DNA of 64,000 nucleotides from Haloterrigena sp. KLK7. GTDB lineage: Archaea > Halobacteriota > Halobacteria > Halobacteriales > Natrialbaceae. Made by a program: the position numbers and the translations under genes. The stretch lies in the NCBI RefSeq assembly GCF_037914945.1, contig NZ_CP149787.1:558001-622000 (forward strand), given 5' to 3'. Positions 7,153-18,759 of this stretch are shown here, piece after piece (the first letter of the stretch is position 1; every line of letters starts with the position of its first letter). A model generated the notes under the pieces. The model was not told where the DNA came from, ran no database searches, and was given only the letters and a program-made list of their open reading frames with translations.

Positions 7153-8991
7153 TCAGTAACTGCGTTCCTTCGGCTCGTAGGTCTTGTCCTGACCCTCGAG
7201 GATGACCGGCCGGTAGAAGATGTCCGGCTCGCCGTCGTCCCAGGAGATCAGGGTGTGCTTGAGCCACTCGTCGTCCTTGCGCTCCTGGTGCTCTTTGCGC
7301 CAGTGGGCGCCGCGGAACTCGTCCCGGACGAGCGCGCCCAGCGCGATCGTCTCGGCGACGTCGATCAGGTTGCGCGTCTCGATGGTCTGCTGGAGGTCCG
7401 TGTTGAACGTCCGCGACGGGTCGTCGACGTAGACGTTCTGGTACTCCTCGCGGCACTCGCGGATGATCCGCAGGGCCTTCTTGACGCCCTCCTCGGTGCG
7501 GAAGACGTTGACGTAGTCCGTCATCGCGTTCTGGAGCTTCTGGCGAATCTCCGCGTGCTGGACGCCGTCGTCGCGGTCCATGAGCGTGTCGACGCGCGTG
7601 CGGGCCCGCTCGACCGCGCGCTCGACGAGTCCGTCGGCGTCGGTCGCGACGCCGCCGTCCGCTGCGACGCCGCCGGACGACTCGAGACCGGCCGAGCCGG
7701 GCTGGACCGGCAGTTCGGTCTCGGTCTCGTCCTCGACGTCGTCGCCGTAGCCCGTTCGGATCTGGGGCTCGCCGAGGTCCTCGCCGGCGGCGTGGCGACC
7801 GGCGCGCTTGCCGAAGACGATCAGTTCGGGCAGCGCGTTCCCGCCCAGTCGGTTGCCGCCGTGGACGGAGACGCAGGCGCACTCGCCGGCCGCGTAGAGG
7901 CCGTCGACGCAGGTCTGGCCGTTCTCGTCGACCTCGATGCCGCCCATCGCGTAGTGCTGGCCGGGCTTGACCGGCATCGGTTCGACGAGCCCGTCGACGC
8001 CCTCGAAGTCCTCCGCGAGGTGGAGGATGTTCTCGAGGCGGTCCATGATGCGCTCCTCGCCGAGGTGGCGCATGTCGAGGTGGACGTACTCGTCGTCGAC
8101 GCCCCGACCCTCGTTGACCTCGGTCAGTTCGGCGCGGGCGACGACGTCCCGGGAGGCGAGCTCGCCGGAGTTGTTCGCGTAGCCGTACTCGAACATGAAC
8201 CGTTCGCCGTTCGCGTTGTAGAGAATGCCGCCTTCGCCGCGGACGCCCTCACTGATGAGGACGCCCGTCGAGGGCAGCGAGGTCGGGTGGAACTGGATGA
8301 ACTCCATGTCCTCGAGCGGCGCGCCCGCGCGGTAGGCCATCGCGTGGCCGTCGCCGGTACAGGAGACGGCGTTGGTGGTGTGGTCGAAGGCCTGCCCGGG
8401 GCCGCCGGTCGCGAGGACGACGCCGTCGTTGGCCTTGAAGCCCTCGACCGACCCGGTCTGGACGTCGTAGGCGACGACGCCGTGACAGGAGCGGTCGTTG
8501 GGGTCGTCCTCGTCGGAGGTCGCCAGCTCCATGACGTACCACTCGTCGTAGACCTGAATGCCGCGCTTGACGACCTGCTCGTACATCGTGTGCAGCAGGT
8601 GGTGTCCCGTCTCGGCGCCCGCGTACGTGGTGCGGGGGTAGGAGAGGCCGCCGAACGGCCGCTGGGAGACGCGACCGTCCTCCTCGCGCGAGAAGGGCAT
8701 CCCCCAGTGCTCTAAGCGCATCGTGTCCTCGGGAGCGTCCTGGGCGAGGGTCTCGACCGCGGGGGCGTCCCCGAGGTAGTCCGACCCCTTCATCGTGTCG
8801 TAGGCGTGGAGTTCCCAGTCGTCGCCCTCCTGGAGCGCGGCATTGATGCCACCCTCGGCCGCGCCGGTGTGGCTGCGGACCGGGTGGAGTTTCGAGACGA
8901 TCGCTACGTCCGATCCCGCTTCGTGTGCCGCGATCGCGGCCCGGAGGCCGGCGCCGCCGGCACCGACCACGATAACGTCGTGTTCGTACAT
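7153..8991 (-). CDS. sdhA: Succinate dehydrogenase flavoprotein subunit
   Basis: 612 residues, the normal size for SdhA. It shows the FAD-binding VVGAGGAGLRAA near the N-terminus, the segment RSHTGAAEGGINAAL whose His carries covalent FAD, the substrate-site region FIQFHPTSL and the capping-domain motif EGVRGEGGILYN. It oxidises succinate to fumarate and passes electrons through SdhB to the membrane anchor, acting in the TCA cycle and the respiratory chain. The start at 8991 (MYEHDVIVVGAGG) is two bases from the sdhB stop; the longer frame to 9105 overlaps sdhB and is not used. It is the last of the four genes sdhC-sdhD-sdhB-sdhA, transcribed leftward as one operon. Confidence 0.97.
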   Translation of the reverse strand: MYEHDVIVVGAGGAGLRAAIAAHEAGSDVAIVSKLHPVRSHTGAAEGGINAALQEGDDWELHAYDTMKGSDYLGDAPAVETLAQDAPEDTMRLEHWGMPFSREEDGRVSQRPFGGLSYPRTTYAGAETGHHLLHTMYEQVVKRGIQVYDEWYVMELATSDEDDPNDRSCHGVVAYDVQTGSVEGFKANDGVVLATGGPGQAFDHTTNAVSCTGDGHAMAYRAGAPLEDMEFIQFHPTSLPSTGVLISEGVRGEGGILYNANGERFMFEYGYANNSGELASRDVVARAELTEVNEGRGVDDEYVHLDMRHLGEERIMDRLENILHLAEDFEGVDGLVEPMPVKPGQHYAMGGIEVDENGQTCVDGLYAAGECACVSVHGGNRLGGNALPELIVFGKRAGRHAAGEDLGEPQIRTGYGDDVEDETETELPVQPGSAGLESSGGVAADGGVATDADGLVERAVERARTRVDTLMDRDDGVQHAEIRQKLQNAMTDYVNVFRTEEGVKKALRIIRECREEYQNVYVDDPSRTFNTDLQQTIETRNLIDVAETIALGALVRDEFRGAHWRKEHQERKDDEWLKHTLISWDDGEPDIFYRPVILEGQDKTYEPKERSY

Positions 8992-8993
8992 GG

Positions 8994-9875
8994 TTACCAG
9001 AATTTCAGGTTCTTCTTGACTGCTTCCCGCTTGAGCTCCTGAATGTGCTCGGTGAGCGGAATGTCTTTCGGACACACCTCGGTACAGGAGAACTGGGTCT
9101 GGCACCGCCAGACGCCGTGTTCCTGCTCGAGAATGCGGAGTCGGTGCTCCTTGATCTCCTCGCCCTCTCGGTCGTCCATCGCGAACTTGTAGGCCTTGTT
9201 GATCGCCGCCGGCCCGAGGTAGTCGTTGTCGCCGGCCGCGATGTTACAGCTCGACATGCAGGCGCCACACCAGATACACCGCGAGGACATCTTGATCTTC
9301 TCGCGGTTCTCGGGACTCTGGCGCTGCTCCTCTAAGTCGGCCGGATTCGGCGTGTCCTCGTCCTGGAAGTACGGCTCGACGGTGTGCATCTGGTCGTAGA
9401 AGTGGTCCATGTCGACGACCAGGTCCTTGACGACCTCCTGGTGGGGCAGCGGCTCGATGCGGATCGGCTGCTCCAGATCCGCGATCTGAGTCTTACAGCC
9501 CAGACGCTGTTTCCCGTTGACGAAGAAGGCGTCCGAGCCGCAGACGGCCTGCCGACAGGAGTGTCGGAAGGTCAGCGACGAGTCGTAGGTGTCCCGCGCG
9601 TACATGACCGCGTCGAGGACGGTCATCCCCTTCTCGAAGGGGACGTGAAAGTCGTCGAACCGCGGTTCCTGTTTCCCCTTGACCTCGGGGTCGTAGCGGA
9701 ACACCTTGATGTGTACCGTCTCCCCCTCGAGTTCCTCCTCGGGCGTCGTCTGCTGGTCGATGTCGCCGCCCTGCTTTTCCTTCTCGTCGACGGGCGACTC
9801 GGCCCCTCGCATTTCGGGGTCTTCCGGTGCCTCTTGACTCTGCGGTTCCTCCGGTTGTTGTTGTTGTGTACTCAT
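8994..9875 (-). CDS. sdhB: Succinate dehydrogenase iron-sulfur subunit
   Basis: 293 residues. An acidic Gln-rich N-terminal extension of about 50 residues, common in haloarchaea, precedes the ferredoxin domain with its [2Fe-2S] ligands CRQAVCGSD plus a distal Cys. The third position of the classical motif is Asp, as in many SdhB proteins. The C-terminal helical domain holds CIWCGACMSSC and CQTQFSCTEVCP for the [4Fe-4S] and [3Fe-4S] clusters. The protein relays electrons from SdhA FAD to the quinone site. The start at 9875 (MSTQQQQPEE) lies one base from the end of sdhD; both neighbours almost touch, which implies translational coupling. Confidence 0.97.
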   Translation of the reverse strand: MSTQQQQPEEPQSQEAPEDPEMRGAESPVDEKEKQGGDIDQQTTPEEELEGETVHIKVFRYDPEVKGKQEPRFDDFHVPFEKGMTVLDAVMYARDTYDSSLTFRHSCRQAVCGSDAFFVNGKQRLGCKTQIADLEQPIRIEPLPHQEVVKDLVVDMDHFYDQMHTVEPYFQDEDTPNPADLEEQRQSPENREKIKMSSRCIWCGACMSSCNIAAGDNDYLGPAAINKAYKFAMDDREGEEIKEHRLRILEQEHGVWRCQTQFSCTEVCPKDIPLTEHIQELKREAVKKNLKFW

Positions 9876-9876
9876 A

Positions 9877-10242
9877 TTAGGTCCACCCGGCCATAGTGGT
9901 CGCAACGTAGGTTCCCTGCGCGATGAGTGCAAGGCTCGCGATAACAAGCACTGCAAGCACGACCTTCTTTTGCGTTCCGTCGAGGCCCTGGTTGATCAGG
10001 GCGTTGTAGACGCCGTTCACGCCGTGGAAGGTGCCCGCGATCAGGAACGACACCATGGTCAGGAAGTAACCGACGTTCTCCATGCGGGCCTGCGTGCCGG
10101 CGAACTCGATCTCCGCGGCGTGGTTGACGAAGTGCAGGAGGAAGAAGTGAAAGGCGAGTACGACGACTAAGAAGGCCGCCGTGATTCGCTGGAGAAGCCA
10201 CCCGGTGCCGCCGGGCGCGAAGGAGGAGTATCGTTCCGCCAT
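9877..10242 (-). CDS. sdhD: Succinate dehydrogenase membrane anchor subunit (SdhD-like)
   Basis: 121 residues with three transmembrane helices (about 15-40, 55-80 and 90-115). His-rich helix 1 (LAFHFFLLHFVNHAAE) and FHGVNGVYNAL in helix 2 supply likely haem or quinone ligands. With SdhC it anchors the SdhBA dimer and forms the menaquinone site. Its ATG shares a base with the end of sdhC (position 10242), so the two are translationally coupled. The assignment as SdhD rather than SdhC rests on gene order and on the haloarchaeal arrangement C-D-B-A. Confidence 0.92.
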   Translation of the reverse strand: MAERYSSFAPGGTGWLLQRITAAFLVVVLAFHFFLLHFVNHAAEIEFAGTQARMENVGYFLTMVSFLIAGTFHGVNGVYNALINQGLDGTQKKVVLAVLVIASLALIAQGTYVATTMAGWT

Positions 10243-10637
10243 CAGAGCGTCACCCCGTCGAGGAAGGTCGGCACGCTCGCGACGGTGATGATCGCCGTCA
10301 ACACCAGCGAGGCGTAGAAACTCTTGTCCTGGGCCTCCAGACCGACGCCGAGGTCGACCATCAGCAGGCGCAGTCCGTTCAGGATGTGGAAGACTGCGAC
10401 GGCGAGCAGTCCGACCTCGAGCACGCGGACGATGAACAGCGACTCGAGTCCCCCGATCGTGTTCGTGTACGCCTCCGGTCCGGTTAGCGAACTACTCAAC
10501 ACGGCGATGTGGGTAAACAGGTAGCCGATCAGCATCCACCCGGTGAACTTGTGGAAGATCCACGCCCACATGCCGGCCGAGAACTCCTTCCAGCGACCGA
10601 AGTCCTCGACGAGACCGCGATTGTAAGACTGACTCAT
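10242..10637 (-). CDS. sdhC: Succinate dehydrogenase cytochrome b556 subunit
   Basis: 131 residues with three transmembrane helices. The segment [17 protein letters not shown] (helix 1) and [13 protein letters not shown] (helix 2, the family HxxxGxR-type haem motif) identify the cytochrome b subunit. It is the first gene of the sdh operon. A TATA-like stretch at 10673-10686 gives a short leader of about 15 bases. The product forms the membrane anchor with SdhD. Confidence 0.94.
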   Translation of the reverse strand: MSQSYNRGLVEDFGRWKEFSAGMWAWIFHKFTGWMLIGYLFTHIAVLSSSLTGPEAYTNTIGGLESLFIVRVLEVGLLAVAVFHILNGLRLLMVDLGVGLEAQDKSFYASLVLTAIITVASVPTFLDGVTL

Positions 10638-10671
10638 GCGCTCATGTGGACCGTTAGACCGCGGGGGTATA

Positions 10672-10687
10672 GAAGTTACTTTTATCG
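10672..10687 (-). promoter_or_regulatory. Putative promoter (TATA element) of the sdhCDBA operon
   Basis: On the minus strand the sequence reads GATAAAAGTAACTTC, an AT-rich island in GC-rich DNA, ending about 35 bases upstream of the sdhC ATG. The spacing fits an archaeal TATA box with a short leader. Start-site mapping is not available. Confidence 0.55.
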
Positions 10688-10815
10688 CTCCCGATCGCCC
10701 CTCCGCCCGACAGAGAATACACAGAAATGAATCAATTTCCCTGACGAACCCCGAATCGGTTCGGGTCTCGGTAGCCGTCCGTCCGCTCGTCGTACCGATC
10801 GTCGAACCGACTGGA

Positions 10816-11922
10816 TTACTCCCGGGCTTCGCTCGTCCCCGCGCCGCGCAGTTCGGACCGCGAACTCGCCGCGGTCTGCTCGCGCTCGAGCGCCGTTCGC
10901 GTGTCCGCCGAGAGCCCGACCAGGTGACAGAGCGGGTTCCCCGGATAGACCACGGGGTTCTCGAGGACGCCGACGATGAGGCCGGTAAAGGGTGCCTCGA
11001 CGGTGACGATGTCGTCTTCCTCCTTGAACGGGTTGGTGATCGTACAGATCGTCTCGCCCTCGCGGACGAACTCGCCGCGGCCGCGTTTCATGTCGACCAT
11101 GCCGCCGGCGTCGGCGCGGATCCAGGTCTTCTCGTTGTCGTCGTCGATGACGGTCCGCCAGCCGGGCCAGTGGACCGACGAGTCGGGGTGACAGCCGAAC
11201 TCGGCGAGGACGCTCGCGACGCCGGTCAGCGCGCGGTCGATCAGCCGGCGCTGGAACCGGTGGGCCTCGCCCATCTCGACGGTGATCGTCGGAATGCCGG
11301 CCAGGGTCGCCTCGCGGCGGAGCGTCCCCGAGGGACCCTCGCCGGCGATGATGACGTTCGAACTGAACGCCTTCGCGAGTCGGCCGACCGTCGGTTCGTC
11401 CATGTTGGCCCGCACGTGGAGCATGTTCGTTCGCCCGCGCGTGGACGTGTGAAAGTCGATGCCGAGATCGCAGGGATCGATGAAGTTCGTGAAGATCTGG
11501 TGGGCCATCCGCCGGGCGCTCGTCGACCCCTCGCGGCCGGGAAACGACCGGTTCAGGTCCCGGTCGTAGATCGGCAGGTACCGCTCCTGGGCGAGAAAGC
11601 CGGGGACGTTCATCACGGGCAGACAGACGAGCGTCCCGTGCAGTTCCGAGTGGTCCCAGTCGTGGGCCACCTCGCGGACCACCTCGATGCCGTTGAGTTC
11701 GTCCCCGTGGGCGGCCGCGGAGAGGAACACCGTCGGCCCGGGTCGCTCGCCGTTGACGACCGTGACCGGGATCCTGACGGGGTCGCCGAGATACGTCTCG
11801 CTGATTCCGTAACGGATGTTAGCCGACTCGCCGGGGTCGACCCGGCCGCCGTTGTAGGTGAACGGCTCGGCCGCGCGGTCGGACGCACCGTCGTCGGGCG
11901 GTTCGTCCGTAGCGTCGCTCAT
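10816..11922 (-). CDS. Succinylglutamate desuccinylase/aspartoacylase family protein
   Basis: 368 residues. The zinc carboxypeptidase-like fold shows its first two ligands in [10 protein letters not shown] (His72, Glu75), a third His158 in GIDFHTS, and an acidic catalytic residue in TVEMGE (216-219). The C-terminal third ([20 protein letters not shown] onward) is a beta-rich barrel-like domain typical of this family. These enzymes cleave N-acyl amino acids or related amides; substrate preference cannot be read from sequence. The first 20 residues are acidic and probably disordered. It stands alone, convergent with nothing and separated by 178 bases from sdhC. Confidence 0.85.
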   Translation of the reverse strand: MSDATDEPPDDGASDRAAEPFTYNGGRVDPGESANIRYGISETYLGDPVRIPVTVVNGERPGPTVFLSAAAHGDELNGIEVVREVAHDWDHSELHGTLVCLPVMNVPGFLAQERYLPIYDRDLNRSFPGREGSTSARRMAHQIFTNFIDPCDLGIDFHTSTRGRTNMLHVRANMDEPTVGRLAKAFSSNVIIAGEGPSGTLRREATLAGIPTITVEMGEAHRFQRRLIDRALTGVASVLAEFGCHPDSSVHWPGWRTVIDDDNEKTWIRADAGGMVDMKRGRGEFVREGETICTITNPFKEEDDIVTVEAPFTGLIVGVLENPVVYPGNPLCHLVGLSADTRTALEREQTAASSRSELRGAGTSEARE

Positions 11923-12093
11923 ATCGATGGCTCGGCGGGTGGCAATGTGAATCTTCCCCTCGAGACCCAGGGGCAGTCCCGGACATCGCCGGTGTCGATT
12001 TTACGTCGAAACGGCTCGTTGCACTGAACTGAAGACGGGGAAAATCTCTCCCCGTGGGCATACGTTTTGTATGAAGACATGGTAGCATCAGGC

Positions 12094-12843
12094 ATGGAGA
12101 TTCGCGAAGCGACAGCCGACGATATCGACGCCATCCGGTCGATCGCCCAGCGCTCGCTCGAGTCGACCTACACCGAGTTCCTCGACGAGGAGACCGTCGC
12201 GGACGCGATCGAACAGTGGTACGGCGACTCCTTCGCTGACGATCTCGAGGACGACCACTCGCTGATCCTCATCATCGAGCGCGACGGCGAAATCGCCGGC
12301 TTCTCGCAGAACGACCTGATCGGCCAGCGCTACGACACCGGACGGATCCTCTGGCTCCACATCGATCCCGATCACCGCGGCGGCGGCACGGGCGTTCGGC
12401 TGCTCGTCCGCACCCGCGAGCGGTTGCTCGACGAGGGCGCCGACCACGTGCAGGGGCTCGTCCTCGAGGACAACGAGGGCGGCAACGAGTTCTACGCGGA
12501 CAACGGCTTCGAGCGGGCCGGCCAGCGGGAGGTCGAGATCGGCGACGAGACGTTCACGGAGAACGTCTACGCCGAAGACGAGATCGGCGAGGAGGGATGG
12601 GGCGCCGTCGACGAACTCGAGACCGACGGCCAGACGATCTACGTGAGTTACGGCGAGGCCGCTCGCGGCGCCAAGGCGCCGTTCTACAGTGCCTACGAGG
12701 GCGAGGATCGCGAGGAACTGTACGGCTGGTTCTGTGGCAACTGCGACTCGCTGGAGAACACCATGGACACGATGGGACGGATCGAGTGTAACAACTGCGG
12801 GAACCGGCGGAAGGCGACCCGCTGGGACGCCTCGTACCTCTGA
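12094..12843 (+). CDS. GNAT family N-acetyltransferase with C-terminal zinc ribbon
   Basis: 249 residues. Residues 1-150 form a GNAT domain (MEIREATADDIDAIRSIAQR; acetyl-CoA loop in LHIDPDHRGGGTGVRLLV; motif B EDNEGGNEFYADNGFERAG). The last 80 residues form a separate module, GQTIYVSYGEAARGAKAPFY followed by the Cys pairs CGNC and CNNCGN, a zinc ribbon resembling a haloarchaeal C-terminal domain of unknown role. The enzyme should acetylate an amine on a small molecule or protein; the ribbon may recognise the target. Upstream ATGs at 12067 and 12079 are possible, but MEIREA is the usual GNAT start. Confidence 0.87.
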   Translation: MEIREATADDIDAIRSIAQRSLESTYTEFLDEETVADAIEQWYGDSFADDLEDDHSLILIIERDGEIAGFSQNDLIGQRYDTGRILWLHIDPDHRGGGTGVRLLVRTRERLLDEGADHVQGLVLEDNEGGNEFYADNGFERAGQREVEIGDETFTENVYAEDEIGEEGWGAVDELETDGQTIYVSYGEAARGAKAPFYSAYEGEDREELYGWFCGNCDSLENTMDTMGRIECNNCGNRRKATRWDASYL

Positions 12844-13196
12844 GGATCGGCCCGTCGCTATCTCACGCAGTCAGTGAGGTCGGACTGCGACGTCGACCGA
12901 CCCACTGACTCGAAATGGTCACAGCGAAGATACTATCCGGTCCATACCCGGCCGGAGGGTCGTTCGGGAGCGGCGAGCCGACCGCTCGCCGCGGTCTCCG
13001 TCGGCCGAGTCCGCCCCGGAGATCTCGCTTTAAGGTCCCGTTTCAGCGCGGGTACCGGGACGTTACGCGTGTTGTCTCCGCATTACAATTGCCGGCTCAG
13101 TCGACGGCGTAGATACGTCGGCGTTCCCACGGTCGAGCGTCCGCCGGTCGAGCGGTCGATCGACCGCCCAGAGCTGAAGACTGTCATCGATATCAT
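12844..13196 (+). other. Intergenic region upstream of the flippase gene
   Basis: 353 bases with no supported gene. The composition is slightly less GC-rich near 13070-13110 and 13180-13196. A GCTCGCCGCGG/ CCGACCGCTCG cluster around 12970-12995 is locally palindromic but not convincing. No clear TATA box was found. Confidence 0.4.
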
Positions 13197-14666
13197 ATGA
13201 GTCGAGAGGACCACATCGTCCGCGGGTTCAAGGCAACGCTGCTCGCTCGAGCGATCTACATGCTCTCGAGCGCGCTCTTGATGTTCGTTCTGGCGCGCTA
13301 TCTCCTCGATCCCGACGGCTACGGCACGCTGTACTGGGTGATCGGGGTGCTGGCGATGATTCGGCTGGTCGCGGATCTCGGGATCGGTAAATCCGCGGCG
13401 CGGTACTTCTCGGAGTACAGAGAGAACGATCCGAGCCAGATTCCCCACCTGATCAGATCGACGATCACGTTCAAGATCGTCGTCATGACGCTTGTCGGCT
13501 ACCTCCTCCTGTTGTTTCACGAGCAGCTCGCGGCCGCCCTGGGTCGACCGGAGGCCGCGCCGTTTCTCGCGGCCGGCGTGCTCTACGTCGCCGTGTTCTC
13601 CTTTAGCACCTTCACGGAGGTCGCCTTCCAGGGGTTCAACCACCTCCCGTACAGCGCCGCTATCCGGGCGATCAGCGGCTTCTCCCGGCTGGTCTTCGCC
13701 GTCGGGTTCACGCTCATGGGACTGGGGGCGCTGGGCGCCTTCTTCGGCTACGTCGTCGGCTACGCGCTGTCGGCCGCGGTCGGGTTAGCAGTCCTTTACT
13801 ACGCGTTCTACGCGCGGTACGACGCCGCTGAGACCCACGAGGAGGGGCTGACGCGACGGTTGATCGAGTACAGCGTGCCGCTGACCGCGACGCGCAGTGC
13901 GAACGTCATCGACAAACAGGTCGACACCGTTCTCGTCGGCGTCATCCTGACCCCGACCGCGGTCGCGTTCTACACGCTCGGCAAGCAGATCACCGACTTC
14001 GTGCTCGCACCCGCCGAATCGCTCGGCTTCACGATCTCGCCGAACTTCGGCGAGCAGAAGGCCTCGGACCAACTCGAGCGATCCCGGCGGATCTACGAGA
14101 CGGCGCTGACGAACACGATGATGGTGTACATCCCCGCGGCCGCCGGGCTGGTGATCGTCGCCGATCCGTTCATTCCGATGGTTATCGGCGCGAACTACGC
14201 GGGTGCGGTGCCGGTCCTGCAGGTCCTGGCGGCCTTCATCGTCCTCCAGGCGATCACGAACCTGACCAGCGACAGTCTGGACTACCTCGGGCGCGCCCGC
14301 CACCGGGCGATCGCGAAAGGGGGAACGGCCATCGCCAACTTCCTGTTGAACCTCGTCCTCATCCCGACGATCGGCGTCGTCGGCGCGGCCATCGCGACCG
14401 TTGCAACGCACTCGGTGTACGTGGCGGTGAACCTCTACATCGTCCACCTGGAGCTCGACCTCCGGCTCAAACGGCTCGCCCGATCGATCGGCGTCATCTG
14501 CGGGATCACCGGGGTCATGGCCGGCGCCGTCTTGCTCGTGACGCCGCTGGTCTCGAGTCTCGTGATGTTGGCCGGCGCGATCGCGCTGGGTGCGATCACC
14601 TGGGCCGTCCTCGTCGTCGCGAGCGGACTGGTCGATCCCAACGAGGTCCGAGCGGCGATCACGTGA
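13197..14666 (+). CDS. Polysaccharide biosynthesis flippase (Wzx/MATE-like oligosaccharide flippase)
   Basis: 489 residues with 12-14 predicted transmembrane helices spread over the whole length, beginning GFKATLLARAIYMLSSALLM. This is the pattern of the MOP-superfamily polysaccharide exporters that move lipid-linked oligosaccharides across the membrane. The loop ATRSANVIDKQVDTVLVGVI, with a conserved Asp between helices, is typical. In haloarchaea such proteins serve N-glycosylation (AglR-like) or exopolysaccharide export; no glycosyltransferases flank it, so the pathway is undetermined. The start is the ATG at 13197 (MSREDHIVRG). Confidence 0.88.
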   Translation: MSREDHIVRGFKATLLARAIYMLSSALLMFVLARYLLDPDGYGTLYWVIGVLAMIRLVADLGIGKSAARYFSEYRENDPSQIPHLIRSTITFKIVVMTLVGYLLLLFHEQLAAALGRPEAAPFLAAGVLYVAVFSFSTFTEVAFQGFNHLPYSAAIRAISGFSRLVFAVGFTLMGLGALGAFFGYVVGYALSAAVGLAVLYYAFYARYDAAETHEEGLTRRLIEYSVPLTATRSANVIDKQVDTVLVGVILTPTAVAFYTLGKQITDFVLAPAESLGFTISPNFGEQKASDQLERSRRIYETALTNTMMVYIPAAAGLVIVADPFIPMVIGANYAGAVPVLQVLAAFIVLQAITNLTSDSLDYLGRARHRAIAKGGTAIANFLLNLVLIPTIGVVGAAIATVATHSVYVAVNLYIVHLELDLRLKRLARSIGVICGITGVMAGAVLLVTPLVSSLVMLAGAIALGAITWAVLVVASGLVDPNEVRAAIT

Positions 14667-14801
14667 CGGCGCGGCGACCGTGAATCCGACTCGTGAGAGG
14701 TGCGGTCCGACGAGACGGGGTGTCCTCGAAGTGACAATCGAAAGCAGGCGCCGCCTGCTGATGACAGTATCCTTTTGCCCCCAGTGGTCGTGTGTTTGAG
14801 T

Positions 14802-16145
14802 ATGGCTGTTGTCGATCCTGTCACTGTCGGGGTACTGAGTCTACACACGAGCAAGGAAACGAAAGCTATTCTCAACGCCGTCGAAGATCTGGGCCACGAT
14901 ACCGAGTGGCTCCGTGCCGAGAACACGTCGATCAGCGTCACCGACGGGAGCGTCGTCTTAGAGCCGGAGGTCGACGTCATCGCGAACCGGATGCTGCTGT
15001 CGAACACCGAACAGCCCGCCGAGGAACTCGGGCTCGCGAACACGTTCGCACAGCTGGTGCCGACGCTCAACGAGCCGTCGACGGTGTTGACGGCGATTCA
15101 CAAGCTCTCGACGGCGGCGACGCTCGCGGCCAACGACGTTCGAACTCCCGACGTGACCCTCGCGCTCAGCGGGAATCAGCTCAACGCGGCGCGGGATCGG
15201 TACGGCGAGGAAGCGGTCTACAAGACGGCGATCGGGACCCACGGCGGCGGGACCTGGAAGGTCGGCCCCAACGATCCGATCAACGCGAAGGTCGGCAACC
15301 GCTACGCCTTCCTGCAGGAACTCATCGACCGCGACGGCGTTCACCACCATGACGCCCGCGTCTACGTCGTCGGCGGCGAGATCATCGGCGCGATGTACCG
15401 CTACGCGCCGGACAACGACTGGCGAACCAACGTCGCGCTCGGCGGGAGCGTCGAGGACGCGACCGACGACCTCCCCGAGGAGGCTCGCGACATGGCCCGC
15501 CGGGCCGCCGACGCCATCGGCCTCGACTACGCCGGCGTCGACTTAGTCGAGGGCGACGAGGGCTGGTTCGTCCTCGAGGTCAACCCGACGGCCGGATTCA
15601 AGGGTCTCTACGAGGCGACTCAGGTCAGCCCGGCCCCCTACATCGCGAAGCTGGCGATCGAACGCGCCGGCGGCGAGGTCGACGAGGACCGCGTCCGCGA
15701 CCTCTCGAGCGTCCTCGACGACTCTCGACCGACGGCCCAGCCGGTCGAGGCGACGTCGTCGGACGCGGAGACGCGCGTGATCGGCTACACCGAGGAGATC
15801 GTGCTCTCGGGCACCAGCGGCTCGAAGACCGTCCTCGCGAAGTCCGACACGGGCGCGACGCGGACGAGCATCGACACCGCCCTCGCTGCCGACATCGGCG
15901 CCGGACCGATCAAGTCCATCACGCGCGTCCGCTCTGGCAGCAGCAAACAGTCCAAGAGCCGGCCCGTCGTCGACGTCGTCGTCGGCGTCGGCGGCAATCA
16001 GCACACCGTCACCGCCAGCGTCGAGGACCGCAGCCACATGGACTACCCCGTCATCCTCGGTCGGGACATCCTCGGCAATTATCAGGTCGACGTGGGCCGC
16101 CGCGCCGATCGTGACGCGCCGGACACTCCCGAAGAGGAGGAGTAA
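14802..16145 (+). CDS. RimK-type ATP-grasp ligase fused to a RimK-associated aspartic-protease-like domain
   Basis: 447 residues in two parts. Residues 1-300 are an ATP-grasp ligase (AVYKTAIGTHGGGTWKV; DYAGVDLVEGDEGWFVLEVN; NPTAGFKGLYEATQV) of the RimK/LysX type, which joins an amino group to a carboxylate, for example adding glutamates to a protein. Residues 320-440 are a domain of the kind often annotated as ATP-dependent zinc protease (PF05618): AKSDTGATRTSID holds a retropepsin-like Asp-Thr-Gly-Ala (Asp349), and DYPVILGRDILGNYQVDV the usual C-terminal strand. In bacteria the two are usually separate neighbours; here they are one chain. The ATG at 14802 fits the family; the frame upstream is unrelated. 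The acceptor is unknown. Confidence 0.88.
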   Translation: MAVVDPVTVGVLSLHTSKETKAILNAVEDLGHDTEWLRAENTSISVTDGSVVLEPEVDVIANRMLLSNTEQPAEELGLANTFAQLVPTLNEPSTVLTAIHKLSTAATLAANDVRTPDVTLALSGNQLNAARDRYGEEAVYKTAIGTHGGGTWKVGPNDPINAKVGNRYAFLQELIDRDGVHHHDARVYVVGGEIIGAMYRYAPDNDWRTNVALGGSVEDATDDLPEEARDMARRAADAIGLDYAGVDLVEGDEGWFVLEVNPTAGFKGLYEATQVSPAPYIAKLAIERAGGEVDEDRVRDLSSVLDDSRPTAQPVEATSSDAETRVIGYTEEIVLSGTSGSKTVLAKSDTGATRTSIDTALAADIGAGPIKSITRVRSGSSKQSKSRPVVDVVVGVGGNQHTVTASVEDRSHMDYPVILGRDILGNYQVDVGRRADRDAPDTPEEEE

Positions 16146-18656
<2,511 letters not shown>

Positions 18657-18759
18657 CGGACCGAGCGCACTCGAGGCCGCGACGCTGACTCGTCGCGACC
18701 GCCATCGTTTTCCCCTCCGTTTTCGACGCGACCGGATTCGCGCCGAGTAGTCGCGAGTA

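Noticed and set aside
7120-8715. A 531-residue frame antisense to sdhA
   Set aside because: Long antisense frames are common in GC-rich genomes; composition is Val/Asp/Leu periodic and mirrors the sdhA codons.
12970-13000. GC-rich palindromes as a terminator before the flippase gene
   Set aside because: The pairing is short and broken, and no T-run follows; similar sequences are frequent in this composition.
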